From assembly GCF_004522215.1 (NCBI RefSeq), contig NZ_SDLR01000006.1:1-64000 (forward strand): a stretch of 64,000 bases of DNA, given 5' to 3'. Within the stretch, counting starts at the first letter, position 1. Each line of letters begins with the position of its first letter. The notes under the pieces were generated by a model. That model did no database searches, was not told the origin of the DNA, and saw nothing but the letters and a program-made list of their open reading frames with translations. Shown here in pieces: positions 35,129-43,844 of this stretch. A program made the position numbers and the translations under genes. The DNA comes from Ammoniphilus sp. YIM 78166. GTDB taxonomy: Bacteria; Bacillota; Bacilli; Aneurinibacillales; RAOX-1.

Positions 35129-35476
35129 GATCTGGCTCCTCCTTTCTCTATCTGATGACCTAAGGATACCAGACTATTTTCATATCACAAAAGCTGATTT
35201 AGGACTATTTTCTTAGGTTACATGTATCCTCACTTGCCAATTCTTGACTGTTTTTGTCGTCCTCTATATTTTTATGCGATTTTTGCATATTTTCGTCACT
35301 AATTCAAACCCCTATGAAATTTTAGCTTGGTAGTAAAAAGCGCATCATTTTTAAGCTGAAGCTTAACTGATGAAGATTTCACAAAATTGTAATAAAAAGA
35401 TTGTTGAAATATAGCTACAAATGTCATATTTTCAAGTAAGCGCTGTGAATATCCGTTATTTATGGAGGGGTATGGA
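35129..35476. other. Divergent control region between peptide gene and TPR regulator
   Basis: 348 bp, AT-rich. Contains GACTATTTTC twice in direct orientation about 31 bp apart (near 35172 and 35203), a minus-strand promoter candidate TTGTGA-N16-TATCCT before the peptide gene, and a plus-strand TTGACT with TATATT near 35245-35272. No gene seen. Confidence 0.5.
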
Positions 35477-36382
35477 ATGAACAATTGCTTGTTAGGACAG
35501 TATTTACGAAAGCTGCGGAAGGAAGCTGAGTACACTCAAATTCAAATTGAGAAGGATGGAATGATCAGCCAATCGAGGATTAGCCGGATTGAGAAAGGGG
35601 AATCTGCTCCTACTGTGGAGGAACTCCATTATTTATCCCGAAAGTATGGCTTCACCATGCTGTCGATTGAGGAATTACTAGATGAACCTGATCAGCAACT
35701 CGATTATCAGCAATATGAGAACAGAGGGTATCTGATGGAGAAGATGGAAAATGCGCTCCTGAAGGACCAATTCAAAATGCTGCAGAAGTACCGCAATCAA
35801 GCCGCTTCTGGTCCTCTTTTCAAGCATCCAAGGGAAAAGCTTTTTTTGGAGAGAATAGAAGGCATTTTACAGCTGGAGCTTTATCAAGACTACGAGAAAG
35901 CCTATCACCATTTTCAATCCGCTAAGGCGATCGGTGAGCAAACGAAGCAGAAGGAAAAGATGGCGGAAACCCTGAATAGTATTGGCATTCTTTACATTCA
36001 TCAAGGTCAGTTGGAAAAAGCGAAACATGCGTTACTAGAAGCCCAAAAGCTCATTACACCTCATCCTCGGAGCAACCCAAGCACCAAATCCCAAGAGATT
36101 CATACTCGCATTCTGTATAACCTCTCCATTGTTACCTACCAGCTAGAAAACTTCCAAGACTCCATTCAGTATTGTTATCAGACCAAAAAACGTTCCCAAG
36201 ATGGCATGAGTGCTCTACTCATTGGTGAAGCAACCTACCAGTTAGGGCTAAGTCAGTACTATACCGGAAATGAAGAAGAAGCCCGCTCCCACATCCAACG
36301 GTCGATTGTCTTGTTTGAAACCTATGAGAAGTATGAGTACAAGATCTACGCGGAAAAAAAGGTCAAGGAATTAAAATTATAA
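35477..36382 (+). CDS. HTH-TPR transcription regulator (RRNPP-like)
   Basis: 301 aa from ATG at 35477, preceded by GGAGGGG; the ATG 15 bases earlier lies inside that ribosome site. Residues about 5-60 are an Xre-type helix-turn-helix (LGQYLRKLRKEAEYTQIQI, SQSRISRIEKGESAP). The rest is helical with tetratricopeptide-like repeats (KMAETLNSIGILYIHQGQLEKA). This architecture is that of PlcR/Rgg/NprR-type regulators that bind small peptides. The divergent 42-aa secreted peptide is a likely partner. Confidence 0.8.
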   Translation: MNNCLLGQYLRKLRKEAEYTQIQIEKDGMISQSRISRIEKGESAPTVEELHYLSRKYGFTMLSIEELLDEPDQQLDYQQYENRGYLMEKMENALLKDQFKMLQKYRNQAASGPLFKHPREKLFLERIEGILQLELYQDYEKAYHHFQSAKAIGEQTKQKEKMAETLNSIGILYIHQGQLEKAKHALLEAQKLITPHPRSNPSTKSQEIHTRILYNLSIVTYQLENFQDSIQYCYQTKKRSQDGMSALLIGEATYQLGLSQYYTGNEEEARSHIQRSIVLFETYEKYEYKIYAEKKVKELKL

Positions 36383-36418
36383 AAGCCCAACCCCCTAGTT
36401 CAAGGAGATTGAGCTTAT
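36383..36418. terminator. Shared terminator of convergent genes
   Basis: AAAAGCCCAACCCCCT and AGGAGATTGAGCTT pair with several G-U positions, between the TPR regulator and the NlpC/P60 gene. Confidence 0.6.
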
Positions 36419-36421
36419 ACT

Positions 36422-37441
36422 CTACATTACTCGCTTCACGCCGACTACTCGATAATTTTTCACATACCAATCAATGTCGTCGATACGTGTATTCTTGCCT
36501 GTGCTTGTGGCGTGGGCAATTTTATCATTGCCTAAGTAGATGCTAACATGGGAGATTACCCCACTTCCGGTATCAAAGAAGATGAGATCCCCCTTTTCCA
36601 TCTCGGACATGGATACGCTGGTGCCCACCCCAAATTGACTGCGTGAGTCGCGAGGCAGATCGACGCCCAGCTGACCATAAACATAGCTGGTAAAGCCGCT
36701 GCAATCGAAGCCTTTAGGGGTCGTGCCACCAAATTTATAAGGGACTCCAAGCACGGATTGGACGGTTCGGTTTAAGCGTTGATCTAATAACTCGGAGGAA
36801 CGGGAGGTTAATTTCGGCTTCACGTAAGGTTCTGGTGCCCCATACAAGATCTGATGAAGGATGACGGCCACTTCGGCTCTTGTAATGGCCTTTTTCGGTT
36901 CGAGGCGATCTTTAAAAAGATCCAAATGACCGCGTGCTACGAGGCCCTTTACGCTATTCTGAGCCCAGGAGCTAATGGAGCTTTGATCGCGAAAAGAAAG
37001 CTTGTACTGGCCCTCAAACGTTGAATCAAACGTTTGTGCTAGGATCACGATGGCCTCTTCCCTCGTTACGTTGCGATCCGGCGAGTACTGGTTGGCACTT
37101 GTGCCCTTGACTAAACCTTGGCTGTACATTTTTTTTACTGGTTCATAGAACCATTGATTCTTAGGTACGTCTTCAAACGGGAATTCGTTATGTAAATTCG
37201 GTTTTTTTGAGAGTTGGGCGAGCATGGCCGCAAATTGACCTCTGGTTAGGGGAGCATTCGGGGCGAATTGTGTATCGCTCATGCCTTTGATAATGCCTTC
37301 CTTATAAAGTCTCTCAATGCTCGTGGCAGCCCACGGCAGTTGTGCTGCATCTTGAAATTTGTATTCCTTCGCTACTGCGATATTACCCCACAGAGAACAA
37401 GCGAGAATGGTTGAAAGACATGTGGCTAGAATGCGTTTCAT
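36422..37441 (-). CDS. SLH-anchored NlpC/P60 peptidoglycan endopeptidase
   Basis: A 339-aa exported protein: signal peptide 1-24; three SLH motifs at about 28-78, 86-140 and 147-200; NlpC/P60 domain about 222-338. The catalytic Cys247 is in GFDCSGFTSYVYG, with His298 in ISHVSIYLG and His310 in KIAHATS. It would cut D-Glu-diaminopimelate bonds in wall peptides while held on the wall polymer. Stands alone. Confidence 0.93.
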   Translation of the reverse strand: MKRILATCLSTILACSLWGNIAVAKEYKFQDAAQLPWAATSIERLYKEGIIKGMSDTQFAPNAPLTRGQFAAMLAQLSKKPNLHNEFPFEDVPKNQWFYEPVKKMYSQGLVKGTSANQYSPDRNVTREEAIVILAQTFDSTFEGQYKLSFRDQSSISSWAQNSVKGLVARGHLDLFKDRLEPKKAITRAEVAVILHQILYGAPEPYVKPKLTSRSSELLDQRLNRTVQSVLGVPYKFGGTTPKGFDCSGFTSYVYGQLGVDLPRDSRSQFGVGTSVSMSEMEKGDLIFFDTGSGVISHVSIYLGNDKIAHATSTGKNTRIDDIDWYVKNYRVVGVKRVM

Positions 37442-37609
37442 CGATGTGGTTCTCCTCTTAGTTTCTTGGTAGTCTATGAATATACTATATTACAAGAGAG
37501 TGATATGGACAATCGACCTATTTTCCTATATTTCGACCTTAGCTCTTGGATCCTCTTGGATTTGGATTTTTCATCAAGTATCTGTACAATATGAGTGGAG
37601 GTGAAAGAG

Positions 37610-38383
37610 ATGCCAGTTTTTACATATGAAGGATTTGAGATTCACTACACCCGAGAAGGAGAAGGTGCTCCCCTCCTCTTCATTCACGGCCTAGGCGGGA
37701 ACTCCATCAATTGGCTTTATCAGCGGAATTATTTTAAGCAGAATTATCAGGTCTTTGCGATTGATTTACCCGGACATGGGAAATCCGCTGGGGGAGATGT
37801 CTTAACCTTTCATGACTACCATGTTTTACTGCATGAACTTCTGGTAAAAGAGCTACAGTTAGATGAAATTTATTTATGTGGGATCTCCATGGGTGGGAGA
37901 GTGGCCCTTGATTTTGCTGCTCGCTATCCGGATCACGTGAAGAAGCTGGTGGTGGCGGACACATTTGTGGGATTGGATGAGGACGAAAAGCGCCGGCGAA
38001 AGGCGATTTTCGACTTGATTTATGAACCCAACGGACCTGAGCGCTGGGTAAACACCGTCATTGATGAAATGGGATTGGATCCTCAAGGAGCCATTGCCAA
38101 AGGTTTTCATAGAGGGATTCTGGATAACCAATTGGACTTTATGTATAAACTTTTCACTTCACTCCTGGAGTACGATCAACGCCATCTTTTATCGAACGTG
38201 TCTGCCCCTGCCTTAATCCTGCACGGCGAGCGCGACCGATTCATCCCATTGGCTTGCTCTCAGGATATCCATCGCCGATTAATGGATGCTGAGTTGACCG
38301 TGATCCCCGATTGCGGTCATTTACCCAATGTGGAAAAACCAAAGCTATTTAATGAATTAGTGGAGGGCTTTATCTCCAGATAG
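37610..38383 (+). CDS. Alpha/beta-fold hydrolase
   Basis: 257 aa from ATG at 37610 (MPVFTYEGF), preceded by GGAGGTG; a GTG 15 bases earlier overlaps that site. Oxyanion HGLGG; nucleophile elbow GISMGG; acid Asp in GERDRFIP; His in DCGHLPNVEKP. These complete a Ser-Asp-His triad. Closest in style to the BioH/MhpC/3-oxoadipate-lactonase group; substrate unknown. Confidence 0.9.
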   Translation: MPVFTYEGFEIHYTREGEGAPLLFIHGLGGNSINWLYQRNYFKQNYQVFAIDLPGHGKSAGGDVLTFHDYHVLLHELLVKELQLDEIYLCGISMGGRVALDFAARYPDHVKKLVVADTFVGLDEDEKRRRKAIFDLIYEPNGPERWVNTVIDEMGLDPQGAIAKGFHRGILDNQLDFMYKLFTSLLEYDQRHLLSNVSAPALILHGERDRFIPLACSQDIHRRLMDAELTVIPDCGHLPNVEKPKLFNELVEGFISR

Positions 38384-38385
38384 AA

Positions 38386-38418
38386 AAGAACAGCCTGGAA
38401 GACTCAGGCTGTTCTTTT
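38386..38418. terminator. Terminator after the hydrolase gene
   Basis: GAACAGCCTG, GAAGACT loop, CAGGCTGTTC, TTTT; also overlaps the end of the convergent small membrane gene. Confidence 0.88.
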
Positions 38419-38593
38419 ACACTTGCCTTCCAACTCTCATAAAAAGAACGAGGAAGATAACAAACGATATGCAGCTGGCTAAAGCTAATAGGGTAACTAA
38501 GGAATCCGAACCAAACTCGCGAACATGGTACACGTAAAAGCCAATGACAAAGAATATAGTTGCAAGAAAAGAATAACCTTTAAATCTTCCCAT
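38417..38593 (-). CDS. Small two-helix membrane protein, 58 aa
   Basis: ATG at 38593 with GGGGAGAAC upstream; encodes MGRFKGYSFLATIFFVIG..., a first membrane helix, a polar turn (HVREFGSDS), a second helix and a basic end RVGRQV. The pattern (two helices, clean ends, ribosome site) supports a real gene although it is short. Unknown function. Confidence 0.6.
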   Translation of the reverse strand: MGRFKGYSFLATIFFVIGFYVYHVREFGSDSLVTLLALASCISFVIFLVLFMRVGRQV

Positions 38594-38716
38594 TGTTCTC
38601 CCCTAACTCTCTCTACTTCTCTATGTATAAGATACTAGAAAATCCTTGTAAAGGAAATACACTTTACTCTTTTTTTCGGCAGAATAGGACAATTTTTTTA
38701 GAGTGGATTTAGGAGT

Positions 38717-38821
38717 TTGCAAGATTACTGTTCAAACTTGTAAGATTACCAGTGCAACTTGCAAGATTATTGCTCAAACTTGCAAGAAAAACTCCCCAAC
38801 TTGCAAGAATTCTACCTGGCC
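38717..38821. repeat. Five tandem 21-bp TTGCAAG repeats
   Basis: TTGCAAG or TTGTAAG occurs at 38717, 38738, 38759, 38780 and 38801, exactly 21 bp apart, each followed by a variable AT-rich stretch ending CAAC/CAAAC. The last unit runs into the comFC stub. A single unit (TTACAAGATT at 41009) remains beside intact comFC. Confidence 0.85.
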
Positions 38822-38902
38822 ACCGTAAGGGTGTACACCTTCATCCCTTCCTGGGCCAGTACTCTGGCGCACTCATTTACCGTGCTTCCCGTCGTCACAA
38901 CA
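38812..38902 (-). pseudogene. Duplicated 3' stub of comFC
   Basis: The last ~27 codons and stop of a comFC paralogue: TTGSTVNECARVLAQEG then MKVYTLTVAR, against TTGSTVNECARALAKAG and MKVYSLTVAR in the intact gene at 41020. DNA identity is about 85% and breaks abruptly at the ACGACG codons. No start or upstream coding part remains. Confidence 0.85.
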
Positions 38903-38925
38903 TATTCAATTTCAATAATTAAGAG

Positions 38926-38955
38926 CCTAGAAAATAACCTAGGCTCTTTTCTTAT
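38926..38955. terminator. Terminator-like hairpin
   Basis: AAGAGCCTAG and CTAGGCTCTT flank AAAATAAC and are followed by TTCTT; sits just outside the comFC stub with no obvious gene to terminate. Confidence 0.65.
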
Positions 38956-39214
38956 CAGGAATTGAACTTTAGTTCCAGTAATCTACTTCGGGAAATACTT
39001 CAACTATAGTTACATTGAAATCAATTTGATTAAAAATTAAAGATCATCCCGTTAGCTTCAACAAAATGAGTATTGTCGATTGGTATACAAGAACCAGTGG
39101 TTTCCAATCATTATTGGCGGTATTACCTCTGTATATCAATTATTGGAGGTAATTTAGATTGCAGCAAGAAGTTATACAAGGAATCATTCGAAGAGGATCT
39201 TTAACTTCTTTTTA

Positions 39215-39760
39215 TTACCGTGCTTTTTCTTTCCCGTTTAATTTAAGACTAAATTTACGATCCGAATTTCCATCATCATTATATGCACCTCTTATAAATT
39301 TCAAATGCCAAGGCAGATAAAATCCGAACATGAACAGATATACTGGAATCGACCACCAAGTGTTCCAGCCATGCAATTTCATGAAACCTACTTGTACACT
39401 ACCCCATTCAAAGGCCACTGATATGACTGAAAATAAAATCACATGAAACCACTTTTTCTCCGATTTATAATAATTCAAGAAGATGACAGCTAGTGACGAA
39501 GGGATTATGCCAACAGAAATTATATCTCCAATCCCTATCGCTTGTGGTTCGCCTAAATCAAAAGAGTCTATTATCGCTCCTATAAAAACATCCAACATCC
39601 AAGCTAAACCCGTAATCAAACCAAAAGTGACATAAATATCTCTCCAACTTATTCTTTTGGGCATAAATAAAGCAAATAGAAAAACAATTATCCCAAACAA
39701 AATTGGAAGCCATACACCTTTTGCAAAGTCCAGATTCTCAATTAATTTTTCTAGTTCCAA
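39215..39760 (-). CDS. CBO0543-like small integral membrane protein
   Basis: About 181 aa if the TTG at 39760 is used (AAGGAAGGGGG upstream); an in-frame ATG at 39787 lacks a ribosome site. About five helices; contains MPKRISWRDIYVTFGL, then FEWGSVQVGFMKLHGW and WWSIPVYLFMFGFYLPWHLKF. The same three blocks recur in the gene at 45617. It lies between the comFC stub and intact comFC, so it may have come with an insertion. Function unknown. Confidence 0.75.
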   Translation of the reverse strand: MELEKLIENLDFAKGVWLPILFGIIVFLFALFMPKRISWRDIYVTFGLITGLAWMLDVFIGAIIDSFDLGEPQAIGIGDIISVGIIPSSLAVIFLNYYKSEKKWFHVILFSVISVAFEWGSVQVGFMKLHGWNTWWSIPVYLFMFGFYLPWHLKFIRGAYNDDGNSDRKFSLKLNGKEKAR

Positions 39761-40040
39761 TGTAAAAGCCCCCTTCCTTATTTTCATTTTGATATTAAAG
39801 GAGGAGTTTAATACTTAGTTTTTTAGCATAACTGGTTTCGGCTAGCTCAAACAAGAAGATCATCCTTGGTGAATCCCCGAATGATCTAATCTAAAAAGCA
39901 ACCAAGAGGATTTTCAACAATGGACCCACCCTCCCCACTATAAGCTACAACCGTACTGGATATCCATGAGATTTTCAATACATATTCGTTTATTGAAAAA
40001 GAAAAGAGGAGTATCAATGCGATACTCCGTGAGGCCTCTA

Positions 40041-40178
40041 CTATGACCCATTTTTAAGATTTCTTAAAACCATTGGCATTTCCTTTTCTTCTTTCTTTAA
40101 TTGCTCTTCTCTTTGTTTGTTATTAGGGTCGTTCTCTGATCTAAACCTTGCGGAATCCATCCCATCTATAATATTCAT
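40041..40178 (-). CDS. Small charged protein, 45 aa
   Basis: ATG at 40178 behind an ideal AAGGAGGTG. The peptide is very hydrophilic (NNKQREEQLKKEEKEMP) with no signal. A terminator-like hairpin GGAGTATC...GATACTCC with a T-rich tail follows at about 40010-40032. Good signals on both sides support a real small gene, perhaps a spore or DNA-associated protein; function unknown. Confidence 0.6.
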   Translation of the reverse strand: MNIIDGMDSARFRSENDPNNKQREEQLKKEEKEMPMVLRNLKNGS

Positions 40179-40304
40179 CCAACACACCTCCTTCGTAATG
40201 TTATTGTTTCCTCAATATGAAATTTCCCTCTGTCGAAATTAAAGAAACCAATTCCACTCCTTCTCAATCAACCTTCAGAAATGAGGTTATTTTTTATTGG
40301 AAAA

Positions 40305-40841
40305 TTAATGGTTCGATATAACCGTTCTTTCTTGTTCAGCATCCTGAATTCGCTCTTGATTATAGTTTTTATTATCTTTAGAGCTAAATTTCTTTTCAAC
40401 AAAATATTGAAACCCATAAAGTAAAAAGGCTTTTGAAAAAATGTAAATAAAAAACTGAAATTCGTTAAACTTAACTAAAGTTGCAACCCTCATTTTTCTT
40501 AGTAATCTTAATACAGGAAAAGCAAACACGGCATCAATGACCGCATTTAACATAATAAATCGTTTAAAATTTCCGTAGGTCCACTTAAGTATCCACAGCG
40601 ATCCCACTAAGTGTGGACCAATATTAAAAGGAAATTCTCCCGATAGATAGGAGTGTGGCTTATTGTAAAAAAACCACCATTTTCTTTTTTTTCCCATTTG
40701 CACATGGAGTCCTTCTATTAGGACAATGAGTATCGATGCCGGAAGAAACCTCTTGATGTTTCGTTTCCCCAGTAAAGGGAGTGTAAGCCATGAAAGTAAT
40801 ACCATTGAAATACTGATTATCCATTGGTTCTTCTGCGACAT
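40305..40841 (-). CDS. Multi-pass membrane protein, unknown
   Basis: 178 aa from ATG at 40841 (MSQKNQW); GGAAGGGTGG is just upstream, whereas the longer frame has no site. Four helices, with GKKRKWWFFYNKPHSYLSGEF between helices 2 and 3 and a charged tail. Resembles small spore-former membrane proteins of unknown role and the CBO0543-like set here only in general plan. Confidence 0.65.
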   Translation of the reverse strand: MSQKNQWIISISMVLLSWLTLPLLGKRNIKRFLPASILIVLIEGLHVQMGKKRKWWFFYNKPHSYLSGEFPFNIGPHLVGSLWILKWTYGNFKRFIMLNAVIDAVFAFPVLRLLRKMRVATLVKFNEFQFFIYIFSKAFLLYGFQYFVEKKFSSKDNKNYNQERIQDAEQERTVISNH

Positions 40842-41019
40842 TTCATGCCCACCCTTCCATATTATAACTATAGGGTGCAATTTCTTTTGAGGGTTTATCC
40901 ATTGAGACAAAAAGTATATTGTTTTCTTAATTTAAAAATCATCGGGATTGGTCAAAATAAAAACGACCATGTCAGTTACGATAATCCGTTCAACCCCTGC
41001 TACCTAACTTACAAGATTC

Positions 41020-41697
41020 CTACCTCGCCACCGTTAGGGAGTACACCTTCATCCCCGCCTTGGCAAGTGCTCTCGCACACTCATTTACAGTACTTCCCGT
41101 CGTGTAAACATCATCCACAAGAAGAACATTCCCTAAAGAAGGAGGATTTGGCCGCAAGCTAAACGCATGCTCAAGCCTATGTAATCGCTCTGAACGATGC
41201 TGCTTACTTTGCTTTTCGGTCATGCGGTTGCGCTCTAGGAGATTAATCACCGGTACCTTGGTTTTGAGGCTAAGCAAAAAAGCAAGCTGTTGAGCTTGAT
41301 TGAAACCTCTTTCCTTTAACCGTTGCTCATGAATGGGGACAAACGTAATTGCTTGAACAGCAAGAGAAGAATAATATCTCGTAAAAGCCGGGATGAGCAA
41401 ATCCGCTAACAAAGGAGCAAGGGTCTCTTGTCCACGAAACTTATAGAGACTCATGACCTCCTTCATTTTCTCGTTATAACGGACCGCACTTCGATTCATA
41501 ACAAAAAACGTTTCCGGGCGCCCGACACAATCATCACAGAGGCCCTCATGAGGCCTGCCACATCGTTCACAATGCTGTCCATCTATCATCTCAATATCTT
41601 GTTGACATAACCGGCATAAGAGCCCTTGTGCGGCTTTACGCTCACATAAGGCACAGGATGACGGTTGGGGAAACAAAAGATTCGTAATCAGTCTCAT
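41020..41697 (-). CDS. comFC: ComF family protein (competence/phosphoribosyltransferase fold)
   Basis: A 225-aa protein: N-terminal zinc-binding cysteines (CALCERKAAQGLLCRLC, HCERCGRPHEGLCDDC), then a phosphoribosyltransferase fold with VLLVDDVYTTGSTVNEC. In Bacillus ComFC works with ComFA in uptake of transforming DNA. Overlaps comFA by 4 bp (ATGA). Its 3' end is duplicated 2.2 kb away. Confidence 0.93.
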   Translation of the reverse strand: MRLITNLLFPQPSSCALCERKAAQGLLCRLCQQDIEMIDGQHCERCGRPHEGLCDDCVGRPETFFVMNRSAVRYNEKMKEVMSLYKFRGQETLAPLLADLLIPAFTRYYSSLAVQAITFVPIHEQRLKERGFNQAQQLAFLLSLKTKVPVINLLERNRMTEKQSKQHRSERLHRLEHAFSLRPNPPSLGNVLLVDDVYTTGSTVNECARALAKAGMKVYSLTVAR

Positions 41698-43049
41698 GTA
41701 TCTAACAATCCCTTTCTCTTGGCAATACGATTCATTTCTTGGATATGTTTTACGGCCTTCTTCATTTCTTTTGTTTTCTCTTGGGCTAAAAAGAGAACAT
41801 GTCCAATCGGATCCTGAACGGAGCGTCCCGCTCTCCCTGAAATCTGCACGAGAGAAGCCTCATCGAAAATGGGAGCATCAGCTTGAACGACGATGACGTC
41901 GGTTTTAGGGACGGTAACTCCCCTCTCCATAATGGTGGTCGTTACGAGAATTCGGGTGTCTCCCTGTCTAAACCGCTTTACTTTCTCTTCCCTCGCATGA
42001 TCTCGGGAATGGGTTCCCTCTATTGTAATAGATGGACATAATTTAATTAGTTGATTAACTAAGTTGTCTACTCCCTCAATATACGGGACAAAAAAGAAGG
42101 CTTGTCTCCGGTGATGCTCTATGAAATGTAAGATTTGCCTAAATAAACTATAGTCCTTTCCTTCTCTAAGGACTTTAGACAAGGCGGAATCAATCAAGAG
42201 TTTCGGAACGGCGAGAGGCTTTCGGTGATAGCGAGCAGGGATGCGCACATGGGGCTTCGTTCGAAGGTAATCGGGTGGAGTTGCGCTTAAGTAAATCAGA
42301 TTGGCATGGGGCTTTTTCGCACGCTGTACAGCGTAATAAAGCATCGGATTGTTATGATAAGGAAACGCGTCCACCTCATCTATAATGATTAAGTTAAATT
42401 TCTGATAGAAACGGATCGCTTGATGAGTGGTCGATAAGGTAATGTGGGCCTCTTCCCATTTCTCTTTGCTTTTGCCGTGAAGGGCAATGATGCGGGCTGC
42501 CGGGAAGGCATGTTGGAAACGAGGGGCTAATTCGAGGACGACGTCCTTACGAGGGGTCACGAGGAGGACTCGCTGCTGACGAAGAAGAGCTTCAGCAATC
42601 GGATGGAAGGTCACCTCTGTTTTTCCTGCTCCACATACGGCCCAGAGCAGGATTTCTTGGGCTTGAGAATCGAGTAGGGCGGCGGCTCGGTCAGAGGCTT
42701 CTTGTTGTGCCGGGGTGAGTTTCCCGGTCCACTCCAGGGCAGGGATGGGGAGCTTCTCGGTAAGATTTTCATCCTGTATATAATAAAGGCTAGTACATGC
42801 CTTGCTTCTTCCCATCTGTAGACAGGATGGACAGTAGGCGCAGGGTTGCTGGCAGGAGTGGCAATCCGAAAAGATCAACTGCTCCTGACCGCACCGATTG
42901 CATCTCTTCTCCTGTAGGTTGACCCCCGGAAGGATTTGCACCTTCCCTTGCTGATGCAGGTCCTGAATGGCATCTTCCCACCCTTCCTTACAAAAGGTTT
43001 GCAGCTCTTCGGCGAGCAAGGCTCTACCACGAGGGATAATAGATTCCAT
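41694..43049 (-). CDS. comFA: ComFA DNA-uptake helicase
   Basis: 451 aa from ATG at 43049 (MESIIPRG), preceded by AAAGGAGG; an upstream frame overlaps that site. A four-Cys zinc module (CNRCGQ...CHSC...CAYCPSC), Walker A GAGKTEV, DEAD-like IIDEVDAFPYH, and a C-terminal helicase half with QISGRAGRS. It powers single-strand DNA import during competence. Slightly shorter than the Bacillus subtilis protein at the N-terminus. Confidence 0.94.
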   Translation of the reverse strand: MESIIPRGRALLAEELQTFCKEGWEDAIQDLHQQGKVQILPGVNLQEKRCNRCGQEQLIFSDCHSCQQPCAYCPSCLQMGRSKACTSLYYIQDENLTEKLPIPALEWTGKLTPAQQEASDRAAALLDSQAQEILLWAVCGAGKTEVTFHPIAEALLRQQRVLLVTPRKDVVLELAPRFQHAFPAARIIALHGKSKEKWEEAHITLSTTHQAIRFYQKFNLIIIDEVDAFPYHNNPMLYYAVQRAKKPHANLIYLSATPPDYLRTKPHVRIPARYHRKPLAVPKLLIDSALSKVLREGKDYSLFRQILHFIEHHRRQAFFFVPYIEGVDNLVNQLIKLCPSITIEGTHSRDHAREEKVKRFRQGDTRILVTTTIMERGVTVPKTDVIVVQADAPIFDEASLVQISGRAGRSVQDPIGHVLFLAQEKTKEMKKAVKHIQEMNRIAKRKGLLDT

Positions 43050-43201
43050 AGCTTCCCCTCCTTTCTCCTTTAGCATAGCACAGGTGCAGAACTACACAAA
43101 ATGAGCTTTCAGATTGAACACATTGATCAGCCGTGAAAGTTGAGCTAATAATTCGTCCTTATTACATCAAACTAACTTTAGACGATAGAAAGGAGGAAAT
43201 A

Positions 43202-43369
43202 ATGATGGACGGCCAAAAGCAAACGCATAATGATCCTGCACAACCCACTTGTACAGAGGGTGATAAAAGATGTGGCCCTAATGGAACCTGGGAAATTTGT
43301 GAAGACGGTCGATGGGAAGATGCCGGAATAGGAAATTGTGCTATGGGAGAAACATCTCCCATAATATAA
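43202..43369 (+). CDS. Small Cys-rich protein, 55 aa
   Basis: ATGATG at 43202 behind AAAGGAGGAAA. Four cysteines in the pattern CTEGDKRC...WEIC...GNC with NGTWEICEDGRWED, like short C-x5-C-x-G-n-W-E-x-C-x-x-G-x-W modules found in several bacterial lineages. No signal peptide. A terminator follows (AAGCGCA...TGCGCTT at about 43409-43445). Function unknown. Confidence 0.65.
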   Translation: MMDGQKQTHNDPAQPTCTEGDKRCGPNGTWEICEDGRWEDAGIGNCAMGETSPII

Positions 43370-43595
43370 CAGTACTATCATTGATCATTTCACTAGTTCA
43401 ATTGAATTAAGCGCAGCATTTATTTGGTGCGCTTTGTTTTGTTTTTTTGGAAAAAAATAAGCCTGCCGTAGCAAGCTTTAAAGGGGGTTTCACTGAGATT
43501 GAGAGAAAAATCGGATGCTCTTGCTAAAAAATTATAATCGTTATTTATGAGCGAATTATTACCAATTTTTGTCCAAATAAATAAAATCTCCGCTT

Positions 43596-43844
43596 CTACA
43601 TTAAAGGTACTTTATTAACTTTTTCTTCATGAGCCACGTAACCTACGCGAAAGCAATCAAATGCCAATTGGGTCAATAGATGGTCGGCGTTTTTTTCCGA
43701 GATGGGCCCTAATGCTTGCAGTTTCATCATTTCATCTAGGGCTTTGCCTACGTAAAAACGCAACACCTCATCACTGTGCGTAGTTTCAATGCTTGCTGTA
43801 GCCTACGATAGCTGGGATAATTTTTCTTCAAGATTAGTGTTCAT
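43596..43844 (-). pseudogene. Small gene interrupted by one in-frame TAG
   Basis: An 82-codon frame from ATG at 43844 (GGGGAGGAAC upstream) to TAG at 43596, broken only by TAG at codon 14 (43803-43805). The product would read MNTNLEEKLSQLS-stop-ATASIETTHSDEVLRF and end VAHEEKVNKVPLM. A second, more decayed copy lies at 45482. Family not recognised. Confidence 0.65.

Larger units (their letters stand above)
38594..39214. other. Repeat and gene-debris region
   Basis: About 620 bp without an intact gene. It holds the 21-bp repeat array, the comFC 3' stub and a hairpin (all listed separately). Near 39140-39165 GGAGGTAATTTAGATTG resembles a ribosome site plus TTG start leading into a short frame that runs antisense into the next gene, probably a truncated remnant. 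Confidence 0.5.

Noticed and set aside
34933..35130. 65-codon plus-strand frame antisense to the small peptide gene
   Set aside because: No ribosome site; explained as the shadow of the better supported minus-strand peptide.
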